A DNA stretch of 62,525 bases, taken from positions 32,164 to 94,688 of the forward strand of contig NZ_LMUW01000198.1 in assembly GCF_009765735.1 (NCBI RefSeq), written 5' to 3'. Shown piece by piece: positions 16,959 to 25,166 of this stretch (position 1 is its first letter; every line of letters begins with the position of its first letter). Source of the DNA: Xenophilus sp. L33. Lineage in GTDB: Bacteria > Pseudomonadota > Gammaproteobacteria > Burkholderiales > Burkholderiaceae_C. The notes under the pieces are model-generated. The model saw only the letters and a list, made by a program, of their open reading frames with translations, was not told the origin of the DNA and searched no databases. The position numbers were made by a program, and so were the translations under genes.

Positions 16959-17465
16959 TCACTGCGCCTTCAATTCCCACTCGAACGGAAGCAGTTGTTT
17001 GAGTGCGCCCGCGAAATAGCAGAACATGACCACCAGTTCCATCGTCTCTGAAAAGCAGAATGCCGGCAACTCTCTACCAGGAAAGAAGCCCAAAGCGCAC
17101 GCAAGAAAGGCGATGTCCGCGCCGATCGCGCAGGCGAACAGGAACCAGAACCATCCGTCCATCGGCTCCTTGTAGATCCTTGGCAGTCGATAGGCAAAGA
17201 TGACGTCCAGCCTGGTCATGAGCACGCACGTGATGCCGGCCGAGATCCGGATCGCGAGCACCGCGGGAATAGCCATGGACAGCAGCGGAGGCAGAAGTGC
17301 CGTGGCCGTGGTGCATAGCGCCACAGTGATGAGGTACCGCATCGACCAAGTCGCAACTCTGTCCGCCGTGGCGCCGATCATCTGGCGCAAGGCGATGAAA
17401 AAGGCGGTGAACCCTACATAGCCGGAGCTCAGGGCGGCGATGTAGAAAAGATATTGCCAGTCCAT
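16959..17465 (-). CDS. multi-pass membrane protein of unknown function
   Basis: 168-aa hydrophobic protein starting MDWQYLFYIAALSSGYVGF, with about five membrane segments and a basic loop (RLPRIYKEPMDGW). No family recognised. It lies directly upstream of, and two bases from, the DedA-rhodanese gene, so the two probably work in the same membrane process. Confidence 0.75.
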   Translation of the reverse strand: MDWQYLFYIAALSSGYVGFTAFFIALRQMIGATADRVATWSMRYLITVALCTTATALLPPLLSMAIPAVLAIRISAGITCVLMTRLDVIFAYRLPRIYKEPMDGWFWFLFACAIGADIAFLACALGFFPGRELPAFCFSETMELVVMFCYFAGALKQLLPFEWELKAQ

Positions 17466-17528
17466 GGGTTTCTCAGCAGTTCACCGCCTCGTCGCCATCC
17501 AGCGCCGAAGCGAGGGAGTTTGCGTCGA

Positions 17529-18230
17529 TTAGTGGGCGGAGCTCGGCAGATGCTGCTTCAGAAACGCGCTTGTTCGGCCGTTGGCCAACGATGCTGCCTG
17601 CGCATCGAAGTGCTCGCCGTTGTGTCTTGCAAACGCGTGCGTACACCCTGCGTAGCTATGGACTTCGACACCTTGCGGCATCAGTGCCATTTTTATCGCC
17701 GCCTGTGCGTCTTTCGAGATGAATTCGTCCAGCTCCGCAAGGTGCATCAAAACTGGGCCCTTGAGCGCGTCGGCCTCGTCCAGGAACTCCTCGGTCCGGC
17801 CGCCGTGATAGCAGACGCCTGCATCGACACCGCCTCGAACAGCGACCAAGTAGGTCAAGAGAGCACCCAGGCAGAATCCCATCACACCGACGGGCCCGGC
17901 GCAGAAGTCAGCCTTTCGCATCTCTAGCACGGTGTTCTGCACGTCGCGCACCGCAGCGTCGATGTCCATCGCCTGGTAGAGCGAAATGCCATGCTGCCAC
18001 TCGGTACTCGGTGACAGCTGTGCACCAGGTTCTTGCCGCCAGTACAGGTCGGGAGCAACCGCAACGAAACCTTGGCGGGCGATCTCATCGCACGTGGCGC
18101 GGATGTCGGCATTCACCCCGAAAGCCTCTTGAAGCACAACCACGACTGGCGCCGGTAGCGTGTCCGGCTTCGCGATGTAGGCCGTGAAGTTGCCTTCTGG
18201 CGTGTGGACCGTGGCGTCTGGATTCTTCAT
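17529..18230 (-). CDS. dienelactone hydrolase family protein
   Basis: 233-aa alpha/beta hydrolase of the DLH family (carboxymethylenebutenolidase type). Early strand and oxyanion region PAPVVVVLQEAFGVN, nucleophile Cys120 in GFCLG, catalytic Asp in LAELDEFISK and His in GCTHAFAR. The Cys nucleophile is typical of true DLH. Length is normal. Same strand and 24 bp downstream of the next hydrolase, probably one operon. The true substrate cannot be told; no aromatic ring-cleavage genes are nearby. Confidence 0.9.
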   Translation of the reverse strand: MKNPDATVHTPEGNFTAYIAKPDTLPAPVVVVLQEAFGVNADIRATCDEIARQGFVAVAPDLYWRQEPGAQLSPSTEWQHGISLYQAMDIDAAVRDVQNTVLEMRKADFCAGPVGVMGFCLGALLTYLVAVRGGVDAGVCYHGGRTEEFLDEADALKGPVLMHLAELDEFISKDAQAAIKMALMPQGVEVHSYAGCTHAFARHNGEHFDAQAASLANGRTSAFLKQHLPSSAH

Positions 18231-18254
18231 GACGGACTCCTTTGCCCTGCGGCC

Positions 18255-19076
18255 TCAGGACTTGATGAACGCCAGCAAGTCGGCGTTGATCACGTCCGCA
18301 TTGGTCGTCGGCATGCCATGCGGGAAACCGGGATAGGTCTTGAGTGAGCCGTGCTTCAGCAGCTTCACCGACAGCGCGCCGGTGGCCTCGTAGGGACAGA
18401 TCTGGTCGTCCAGGCCGTGCATCACCAGCACTGGGATATCGATGGACTTCAGATCTTCATAGAACTGCGTCTCGGACAGGACTCGAACGCACTCATAGTG
18501 CGCCACAGCGCTCCCCATCATCCCTTGCCGCCACCAGTTCTCCCGAATCCCTTCGGAGACGACGGCGCCCGGGCGATTGAAGCCGTAGAACGGCATCGTG
18601 ATGTCCTTGTAGAACTGGGCACGCTGCTCCGCGGTGCCCTTGCGGATACCGTCGATGACCTCCATCGGCACGCCTTCGGGATGGTTGTCGGTCTTCATGA
18701 ACAGAGGCGGGATCGAACTGATCAGCACTGCCTTCGCAGCACGGCCCTTCGCGAACTTCGCGACGTAGCGCGTCACTTCGCCACCGCCCGTCGAATGGCC
18801 GATGTGGATTGCATTCTTCAGATCGAGCGCCTTGACCACCTCGGCCGCGTCGGACGCGTAGGTGTCCATATCGTGGCCCTTGTCGGTCTGCGTCGAGCGG
18901 CCGTGACCGCGGCGATCGTGCGCGATCACTCGATAGCCATGGCTGAGGAAGAACATCATCTGGGTGTCCCAGTCGTCAGCGCTCAACGGCCATCCGTGAT
19001 GGAAGAATAGCGGCTGGCCAGATCCCCAGTCCTTGTAGAAAATCTCGGTTCCGTCGGGAGTAGTGACCTTGCTCAT
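18255..19076 (-). CDS. alpha/beta hydrolase, non-haem chloroperoxidase type
   Basis: 273-aa alpha/beta hydrolase close to cofactor-free haloperoxidases and arylesterases. Motifs: HHGWPLSADDWD (oxyanion loop), Ser95 in GHSTGGGE, Asp in HGLDDQICP, His in GFPHGMP. No signal peptide, so cytoplasmic. Family members hydrolyse esters and can make peracids in vitro; the natural role is usually unknown. First gene of a probable two-gene unit with the DLH gene, divergent from the PAS kinase gene. Confidence 0.9.
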   Translation of the reverse strand: MSKVTTPDGTEIFYKDWGSGQPLFFHHGWPLSADDWDTQMMFFLSHGYRVIAHDRRGHGRSTQTDKGHDMDTYASDAAEVVKALDLKNAIHIGHSTGGGEVTRYVAKFAKGRAAKAVLISSIPPLFMKTDNHPEGVPMEVIDGIRKGTAEQRAQFYKDITMPFYGFNRPGAVVSEGIRENWWRQGMMGSAVAHYECVRVLSETQFYEDLKSIDIPVLVMHGLDDQICPYEATGALSVKLLKHGSLKTYPGFPHGMPTTNADVINADLLAFIKS

Positions 19077-19244
19077 GGTTGATTCCTTTCATGGGTTGCG
19101 GTTGTTCGCTTCCATTCGAAGCCAGCGCCACTTTCAGGCCGATATGTGTCTGGAATTCGATCTTTGAGATCGCCTTTGTGTCTCACGACACAATGCGAAG
19201 TGGCGCTGCGAATAACATGCGTGCCAACCTTCAAGGAGATCCAG

Positions 19245-22046
19245 GTGACCTCGAAGCGAAAGCCGCAGCGCGCGGTGGTCGAACTTGCCGGGCGAGAGGA
19301 CTTCCGCCGGGTCAGCGCCGCGCTGGTTGAAAGCGAGCGGCGATTCCGCCGCATGGCTGACGCCACCCTTGACGTGATCTGGATCACTGATCTGGAGCCC
19401 GAGAAGGTGGTCTACGTGAGTCCCAGCTTCGAGCGTATCTGGGGCATGAAGGCCCAGGACCTCTATGACGACCCGCACCTATGGATCAAGGGCATCCATC
19501 CGGACGACCGCGAGACGGTCGGCACCGCCTTCATCGACTGGATCACTCATCAACCGGACCGACCCTGGAAGTCCGAATACCGGATCTTGCGGCCCGACGG
19601 CGAAGTGCGCTGGATCGTCGAGCACGGCGTCGTCATCTCCGAGGTAGACGGCCCGAAGCGCGTCAGCGGCATTTCAAAGGACGTGACCGATCGCAGGCAA
19701 GTGGAAGCCGCGCTGCGAGAGTCGGAACAACGCTTCGCCCTGGCGGTCGCCGGCTCGGCCGACGGCATCTGGGACTGGGACATCGTTTCCGGGCAGATGT
19801 TCATCTCCGAGCGCGGCCAGCGTCTCTACGGCCTCGAGCCCGGCATTGAACTGCGTCCGCGATCCAAATGGCTGCCGATGGTAGCCATGCCGCACGAAGA
19901 CGTCCTCGACAGGCGTCAAGCCATTGACGACTACATCGCCGGCAAGGTACCGGCCTTTGACAGCGAATGGCGGGTACGTCACCTGGACGGTGTCGATCGG
20001 TGGGTCAGGCTACGAGGTCTTTGCGTGCGAGATGCGCAAGGGCGAGCCACGCGCTTCTCGGGGTCGATCACCGACATCGATGAGCGCAAGAGGGCGCAGG
20101 AGGCGCTGGCCCAATCCGAGCAGCGCCATGCCCTAGCGATGCAGGCGGCCAGGGACGGCTTCTGGGATTGGACTGTCGACGACGACGGCTTCTACGCCTC
20201 TGCACGAACACTGGATATCTGCGGCTTTGCTCCGGCGGCGAATTTCCACGGCCGCGAGGACTTCTGGGATCGGATGCCCATCCATCCCGATGATGCATCG
20301 AGGTGGCGGCACGCTGAGCAGCTCATCCTTGCTTCGCAACTCACCCGCTTTGATACGGAGATCCGCTTGAGGCTCACAGGCGAGATCCGATGGATCGAAT
20401 GGACTGGTCTTTCTTCCTGTGATGCCGGCGGCACGGCGAAGCGCTGGACCGGGTCGGTCAGCGACATCACCTCAAGAAAATTGAGCGAGGCAGCATTGCG
20501 TGAATCGGAAGAGCGCTTCGCCCTGGCGGTAGCCGGCTCGAACGACGGGCTATGGGACTGGGACATCCTGACTGACCAGATGTTCTTCTCCGACCGGGCA
20601 CAGCTCATCTATGGGCTGGAACCAGGAACCACCGTGCACCCGCGTACCGAATGGCGCGCGATGGTTCGCCTTCATCCTGAAGACGCGGCCGACCACAGCC
20701 GACGCGTGGCCGACTACCTCGACGGCTTGCTGCCAACATATGACGGCGAGTGGAGGGTCCAGGATGCCGATGGCAGCTACCGCTGGGTCCGGATCCGCGG
20801 CGTGTGCCTGCGCGATGAAGGCGGCCGGCCGACGCGCATGGCAGGTTCGGTGAGCGACATCGATTCGCATCGGCGCGCCCAGGCGGCGCTGCAGCAGACT
20901 CAACGCCTCGAAGCGGTTGGCACCCTGGCAGGAGGCATCGCGCACGACTTCAACAACATCCTGGGAGCCATCCTCGGCTTCGGCGACATGGCGCTCAAGA
21001 ACACACGTGCCGGTAGCAGGATGAGGCGCGACATCGAATGCATCATGACCGCCGGAGAACGAGGGCGCGCGTTGGTGGAGCAGATTTTGGCGTTCAGCCG
21101 CAGCGGAATCGGGAAGCGGGTTCCGGTGCTGATTGAAGGCGTGGTGGATGAGGCAATTGACCTGTTGTCGGGCACGGTGCCGGCCGACATCCGCGTGGAG
21201 AAGCATCTTCATGCCGGTCGCGTCACCGCGATAGGCGATCCGACGAAGGTTCACCAGGTGCTGATCAATCTCTGCACCAATGCAATTCAGGCCATGCCAA
21301 ACGGTGGCACCTTGCGCGTGGAACTCGAGACAACGCGGTTTCTCGAAGACTACCCGACCGCGACAGGCGCCCTGAAACCCGGAGAATATGTCGCCCTCGC
21401 GGTGTGTGATAACGGCACCGGCATCTCGGCGGGCGTGCTGCCGAGGATCTTCGATCCCTTCTTCACGACGAAGGATCCAGGCTCGGGAACCGGGTTGGGT
21501 CTTTCGTTGGTGCACGGCATCGTGACCGAGCTGGGCGGTGCGATCGATGTCGAGACTGCGCCAGGCGACGGCAGCACGTTCAGGGTCTATCTTCCATGTG
21601 CCGCCGGCCAACCGACCCCATCATCGCCGGTCAAGGCGGCGGAGATCCCGCGCGGCGCTCACCAGCAGGTGCTGGTAATCGACGACGAGGAGGCACTCGT
21701 ACGGCTGACGACGGAGCGCCTCGGCGAACTGGGCTACGTGTGCGTTGGCTACAGTTCGAGTTCAGATGCACTGATCGCATTCCAGGCCCATCCGGAGCGA
21801 TTCGACGCCATCGTCACCGACGAGCGCATGCCGGGCCTCACCGGCATCGCGCTGGCGAAGGAGATTCGCGCGACGCGGGCCGACATTCCGATCATCCTCG
21901 TGAGCGGCTACCTGGGGGGTGACCTGGTGGCCAGGGCGCATTCGGCCGGTGCCGCCGCGGTACTGGGCAAGCCGTTCGTCGCCGACGACCTGGCGGTAGC
22001 TCTGGCAAACGCGCTTGCACCGCCGGCACGTCAGCCTCCAACCTGA
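19245..22046 (+). CDS. multi-PAS hybrid sensor histidine kinase
   Basis: 933-aa soluble sensor kinase. Four PAS/PAC units (about residues 30-160, 165-290, 290-415, 415-540), then a HisKA helix with phospho-acceptor H567 in GGIAHDFNNILG, an HATPase domain (N-box LINLCTNAIQAM, DNGTGI, FFTTKDPGSGTGLGLS) and a C-terminal receiver (VLVIDDEE, phospho-Asp 859 in VTDERMPG, GKPF lysine). PAS2 and PAS4 are near copies (RFALAVAGS-x-DG-x-WDWDI in both). No membrane segment, so a cytoplasmic signal is expected. GTG start at 19245 chosen for its AAGGAG site 7 bases upstream; the frame is open to 19146. Its 3' end overlaps the convergent receiver gene by 16 bp. Confidence 0.92.
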   Translation: MTSKRKPQRAVVELAGREDFRRVSAALVESERRFRRMADATLDVIWITDLEPEKVVYVSPSFERIWGMKAQDLYDDPHLWIKGIHPDDRETVGTAFIDWITHQPDRPWKSEYRILRPDGEVRWIVEHGVVISEVDGPKRVSGISKDVTDRRQVEAALRESEQRFALAVAGSADGIWDWDIVSGQMFISERGQRLYGLEPGIELRPRSKWLPMVAMPHEDVLDRRQAIDDYIAGKVPAFDSEWRVRHLDGVDRWVRLRGLCVRDAQGRATRFSGSITDIDERKRAQEALAQSEQRHALAMQAARDGFWDWTVDDDGFYASARTLDICGFAPAANFHGREDFWDRMPIHPDDASRWRHAEQLILASQLTRFDTEIRLRLTGEIRWIEWTGLSSCDAGGTAKRWTGSVSDITSRKLSEAALRESEERFALAVAGSNDGLWDWDILTDQMFFSDRAQLIYGLEPGTTVHPRTEWRAMVRLHPEDAADHSRRVADYLDGLLPTYDGEWRVQDADGSYRWVRIRGVCLRDEGGRPTRMAGSVSDIDSHRRAQAALQQTQRLEAVGTLAGGIAHDFNNILGAILGFGDMALKNTRAGSRMRRDIECIMTAGERGRALVEQILAFSRSGIGKRVPVLIEGVVDEAIDLLSGTVPADIRVEKHLHAGRVTAIGDPTKVHQVLINLCTNAIQAMPNGGTLRVELETTRFLEDYPTATGALKPGEYVALAVCDNGTGISAGVLPRIFDPFFTTKDPGSGTGLGLSLVHGIVTELGGAIDVETAPGDGSTFRVYLPCAAGQPTPSSPVKAAEIPRGAHQQVLVIDDEEALVRLTTERLGELGYVCVGYSSSSDALIAFQAHPERFDAIVTDERMPGLTGIALAKEIRATRADIPIILVSGYLGGDLVARAHSAGAAAVLGKPFVADDLAVALANALAPPARQPPT

Positions 22047-22399
22047 CCGAGTGCTGTCGCGACTGCGCGCAGCAGTTCATCGGCGGTGTAAGGCTTGGCA
22101 AGTACAGCGGCCACGCCGAGGTGGGCGGCAAGGTCTGCCGATGATCCCTGCATCCGATGAAATCGCGCCGACACCAGCAAGATCGGCGCCTTGTGAGCGG
22201 CTCGCAGCGACCGGACCATAGCTGCCGCGCTGCGCGGATGCGAGTTGTCGGCGATGATCAGCAATGGCGGCTGCTCCGCCCGAAGTTGCTGGATGGTGGT
22301 GTTGAGCACCGGATACCCCTCGGCCTTTAGCCAACGCGTGGCGATCATCCGGATCAGGTCGTCGCTTTCGATCAGCGCTATGCGCGGGACATCGTTCAC
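22031..22399 (-). CDS. stand-alone receiver-domain response regulator
   Basis: 122-aa CheY-like protein with only a receiver domain: acidic pair in LIESDD, probable phospho-Asp in LLIIADNSHP, switch Ser in LLVSAR and Lys in LAKPY. No output domain. It converges on the hybrid kinase, overlapping its last 16 bases, and is divergent from the OmpR-type gene. It may act as a phosphate sink or intermediate, which is inference from placement. Confidence 0.82.
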   Translation of the reverse strand: MNDVPRIALIESDDLIRMIATRWLKAEGYPVLNTTIQQLRAEQPPLLIIADNSHPRSAAAMVRSLRAAHKAPILLVSARFHRMQGSSADLAAHLGVAAVLAKPYTADELLRAVATALGQVGG

Positions 22400-22530
22400 G
22401 GTCTCATTCGAACCCTGCGATGCAGCGGGCCCATGTCAAAGTGCCTGGAAAAAATGTCATCTGACACATTCAGGGGCACCTGGAGGGTCTTCCCAGATCG
22501 CGTCGGAAGAGGTCAGAATACGGTCAGCCT

Positions 22531-23280
22531 ATGCATGCAGTCGCCACTCATCGCCCCGATCGAGCCCACGTGCTCGCGGTGGATGACGATTTGTCCATCC
22601 GTCAGTTGATTGCCCACTACCTTGGTGACAACGACATCACCGTCACGGCCGTGGAGACCGAGACCGACATGCGGGCCGCCATCGAGCGCGAGGCCATCGA
22701 TCTCGTGTTGCTCGATCTCCGTCTCGCGCGTGAGGACGGCATGCAGATTGCAAGGAACCTGCGGGCGCAATCGAGACTACCGATCATCATCCTCACTGGA
22801 AGAAGCGACGAGGCCGACCGCGTCATGGGCCTCGAGCTGGGTGCCGATGACTACCTGACCAAGCCGTTCTCGCCGCGGGAACTGCTGGCCCGTATTCGCG
22901 CCCTGCTGCGGCGCACGCAGATGCACGAGACTGTGGCCGAGCGGGTCGCCCACATTCGCGCCTATCGATTCGCAGGCTGGGAGTTGAATCTGAGGCTGCG
23001 GCGGCTGCTGCGTGAGGATGGCCAGGTCGTGGCGCTGCGCAACAGCGAATTCAACATGCTGCTCGGCTTCCTGGCCTCGCCGCGCCGGGTGCTCGCCAGA
23101 GACCAGTTGATTGACCTTTCCCGCCTGCACAACGCGGAGGTCTACGACCGCTCGGTGGACGTCCTGGTGGGGCGGCTGAGAAAGAAGATCGAAGCCGACG
23201 CCAGGCACCCGCGCTTCATCGTGACTGAGCGCGGCGTCGGCTATGCCTTCAACGAGGATGTCGAGTGTCTGCGCGGCTGA
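22531..23280 (+). CDS. OmpR/PhoB-family response regulator
   Basis: 249-aa two-domain regulator. Receiver (VLAVDDDLSIRQL, phospho-Asp in LVLLDLRLARED, IILTGRSDEADRV, YLTKPFSP) and a C-terminal winged helix (LRNSEFNMLLGFLASP, YDRSVDVLVGRLRKKIE, IVTERGVGYAFNE). It binds DNA after phosphorylation, probably by the adjacent PAS kinase, though the kinase lies on the other side of the convergent receiver gene. Closest in style to CpxR/TorR-like regulators; target genes unknown. Confidence 0.92.
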   Translation: MHAVATHRPDRAHVLAVDDDLSIRQLIAHYLGDNDITVTAVETETDMRAAIEREAIDLVLLDLRLAREDGMQIARNLRAQSRLPIIILTGRSDEADRVMGLELGADDYLTKPFSPRELLARIRALLRRTQMHETVAERVAHIRAYRFAGWELNLRLRRLLREDGQVVALRNSEFNMLLGFLASPRRVLARDQLIDLSRLHNAEVYDRSVDVLVGRLRKKIEADARHPRFIVTERGVGYAFNEDVECLRG

Positions 23281-23483
23281 CGACCGAGACCGAAACTGCA
23301 CGCCTTCATGACCGCACAAAGGCCAGCCTCGCGATGCTTGCCTGGATGTCCTCCATCCTCGCTGGTCTGTTGACGCCCATCACACTGATCTTCGCGTCCG
23401 TCCCGGTGGTAGGAGTGGTGCCAATTTTGGGGCGGCCGTTGGCCGAGGCCGTGTGGAAACGGTGTCAGGCAACCATCGTGTGA
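23265..23483 (+). pseudogene. small membrane ORF truncated by the IS element
   Basis: A GTG-started frame overlapping the regulator stop by 16 bp gives SARLTTETETARLHDRTK, one or two hydrophobic segments (AMLAWMSSILAGLLTPI, LIFASVPVVGVVPIL) and then runs into the left end of the insertion sequence at 23440, where the last 15 codons and the stop come from the IS. The original gene, probably a membrane protein in the same operon as the regulator, has lost its 3' part. Not recognised. Confidence 0.5.
23440..23461. repeat. left terminal inverted repeat of the IS
   Basis: Matches the reverse complement of 25055-25076 at 20 of 22 positions (differences at the 11th and 17th base). Marks the left IS boundary within a base or two. 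Confidence 0.8.
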
Positions 23484-23547
23484 GGATAGATATTGTCATC
23501 CAGTGGTCGAGACCTTGTTTAGCGAGCCAACCAAGGGCGCAAAGGGC

Positions 23548-24996
23548 TCATGCCCCCATCAATCGCATCGCTTTCATCGTTTTCTCACTACCTACGATGG
23601 CGATCACACGCTTTAGGTTGTAAGCCAGGACGTGAAGACTCATTTCGGTGCTCACGTGCTCCCGCGTCTTGGTCAGGAAGTGGGTTGAGCCCATCCAGTA
23701 CTTCAACGTGCCAAACACGTGCTCCACCGTGCACCTTCGCAGCGTCATCGCGACGGGCTTTCGGTCAAGGCGTTGCTGCACACGCTCAAGCACTGCTTCA
23801 TGTTCCCATCGCCGAATGCGTCGATATGGGCTCGGCGTGCACTGGTCCTTCATGGGACACGCGGGGCAAGCGCTCGTCCAGTAAAGACGCGCGTTCAGAC
23901 CGTTTTTCTCGATAGTGCTGAAACGATAGATGGCTCGCTCGCCGGCTGGGCAGAGGTACTCATCGTCCTTTGCGACATAGATGAAGTCGCTCTTGTCGAA
24001 GCGTCCATCGGCTCTGGCTCCCGAGGTCATCGGCTTGGGGACGTACGTCTGGATGCCAGCATCCTCGCACGCCTTGAGCTCCGTGCCGTTGAAGTAGCCT
24101 CGGTCGGCCAGCGCTTGCAGCTTGGTCTTGCCCATCGCGTCGCGAGCACTCATCGCCATCTTGCTCAGTTGCGTACGGTCATTGCCAACGTTGGTCACCT
24201 CGTGCGCGACGATCAAGTGATGCTTGGCATCTACGGCTGCTTGCACGTTGTAGCCCACTAGCCCAGAGCCCTTGGCCTGCGAGACCATCGAACGCGCATC
24301 AGGATCGGTGAGCGAGCGTTGACCGTCGGGCTTATTCTTAAGTTGCTCTCGGGTTTCATCGAGGTGCCTCATCTGCTCGCGCAGCCTTTTGATCTTGTCT
24401 TGCAGCCGCTCGGTCTTCGCCTCAATCTCGGCCGGCTGCGTGCGATCGGCCGTCTCCAGAGCGTCGAGGTAGCGCTGGATGCTTTGCTCGATCTGCTTTT
24501 GGCGTCCGTCGATCTTGCCGGGGGTGAAGTTGCGGTCGCGACTGTTGACCGCCTTGAACTTGCTGCCGTCGATCGCGACAATGGCGTGGGAGAAGAGCTT
24601 GAGTTCACGGCACATACCGATGAAGCGCCGGCAAACATTCTTGATGCCCTTGGCGTTGTTGTGCCGGAAGTCGGCGATGGTCTTGAAGTCTGGGGTGAGC
24701 CGACCTGTGAGCCACATCAACTCGACGTTGCGCTGAGCTTCACGCTCCAAACGGCGGCTCGATTGAATACGATTGAGGTAACCGTAGATGTACAGCTTTA
24801 GCAGCACCGACGGGTGGTAAGCCGGGCGGCCAGTCGCCGCGGGCTCCACGCCTTCAAAGCCCAGCCCCTGCAGATCAAGCTCCTCGACAAAGACATCGAC
24901 GACGCGCACCGGATTGTCCTCACCGATATAGTCGTCCAGGCACTCTGGCAGCAGCGTCACCTGCTGCCTGTCTTCGCCTTCGATGAATCGCTTCAT
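23548..24996 (-). CDS. IS1182-family transposase
   Basis: 482-aa DDE transposase. N-terminal domain with the family opening (FIEGEDRQQVTLLPECLDDY, YHPSVLLKLYIYGYLNRIQSSRRLE), catalytic region with IAIDGSKFKAVNSRDRNFT (first Asp), a coiled-coil insertion around residues 175-225, ALADRGYFNG (second Asp region), a Cys-rich stretch (CPACPMKDQC) and the late RRCTVEHVFGTLKYWMG with the catalytic Glu. Length and order are usual for IS1182/ISL3-like transposases of this group. No frameshift. Confidence 0.93.
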   Translation of the reverse strand: MKRFIEGEDRQQVTLLPECLDDYIGEDNPVRVVDVFVEELDLQGLGFEGVEPAATGRPAYHPSVLLKLYIYGYLNRIQSSRRLEREAQRNVELMWLTGRLTPDFKTIADFRHNNAKGIKNVCRRFIGMCRELKLFSHAIVAIDGSKFKAVNSRDRNFTPGKIDGRQKQIEQSIQRYLDALETADRTQPAEIEAKTERLQDKIKRLREQMRHLDETREQLKNKPDGQRSLTDPDARSMVSQAKGSGLVGYNVQAAVDAKHHLIVAHEVTNVGNDRTQLSKMAMSARDAMGKTKLQALADRGYFNGTELKACEDAGIQTYVPKPMTSGARADGRFDKSDFIYVAKDDEYLCPAGERAIYRFSTIEKNGLNARLYWTSACPACPMKDQCTPSPYRRIRRWEHEAVLERVQQRLDRKPVAMTLRRCTVEHVFGTLKYWMGSTHFLTKTREHVSTEMSLHVLAYNLKRVIAIVGSEKTMKAMRLMGA

Positions 24997-25054
24997 GCGC
25001 CACCTCGTTTTGACGGGTTGGCAGATTTTATTTTGAGTGAGACGATCTACGAAG

Positions 25055-25076
25055 CGTTTTCACACAGCCTCGGCCA
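25055..25076. repeat. right terminal inverted repeat of the IS
   Basis: CGTTTTCACACAGCCTCGGCCA, pairing with 23440-23461. It lies 59 bp upstream of the transposase start, which fits transcription reading inward from this end. Confidence 0.8.
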
Positions 25077-25166
25077 TGAGCGGACGTAGCGTCTTTGCTC
25101 TCGCAGGTCGCCGTACGTAGGAGAACGCTTACGTGCATTGCGTTAGCACGCATCCAGAATCGCGCG

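Larger units (their letters stand above)
23440..25076 (-). mobile_element. IS1182-family insertion sequence
   Basis: About 1.64 kb with one transposase gene and 22-bp terminal inverted repeats with two mismatches: 23440-23461 (TGGCCGAGGCCGTGTGGAAACG) on the left and its complement at 25055-25076 on the right. The flanking bases do not show an obvious target-site duplication. It sits between the end of a two-component regulator operon and a DUF1254 gene and truncates the small membrane ORF. The transposase is intact, so the element may be active. Confidence 0.85.
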
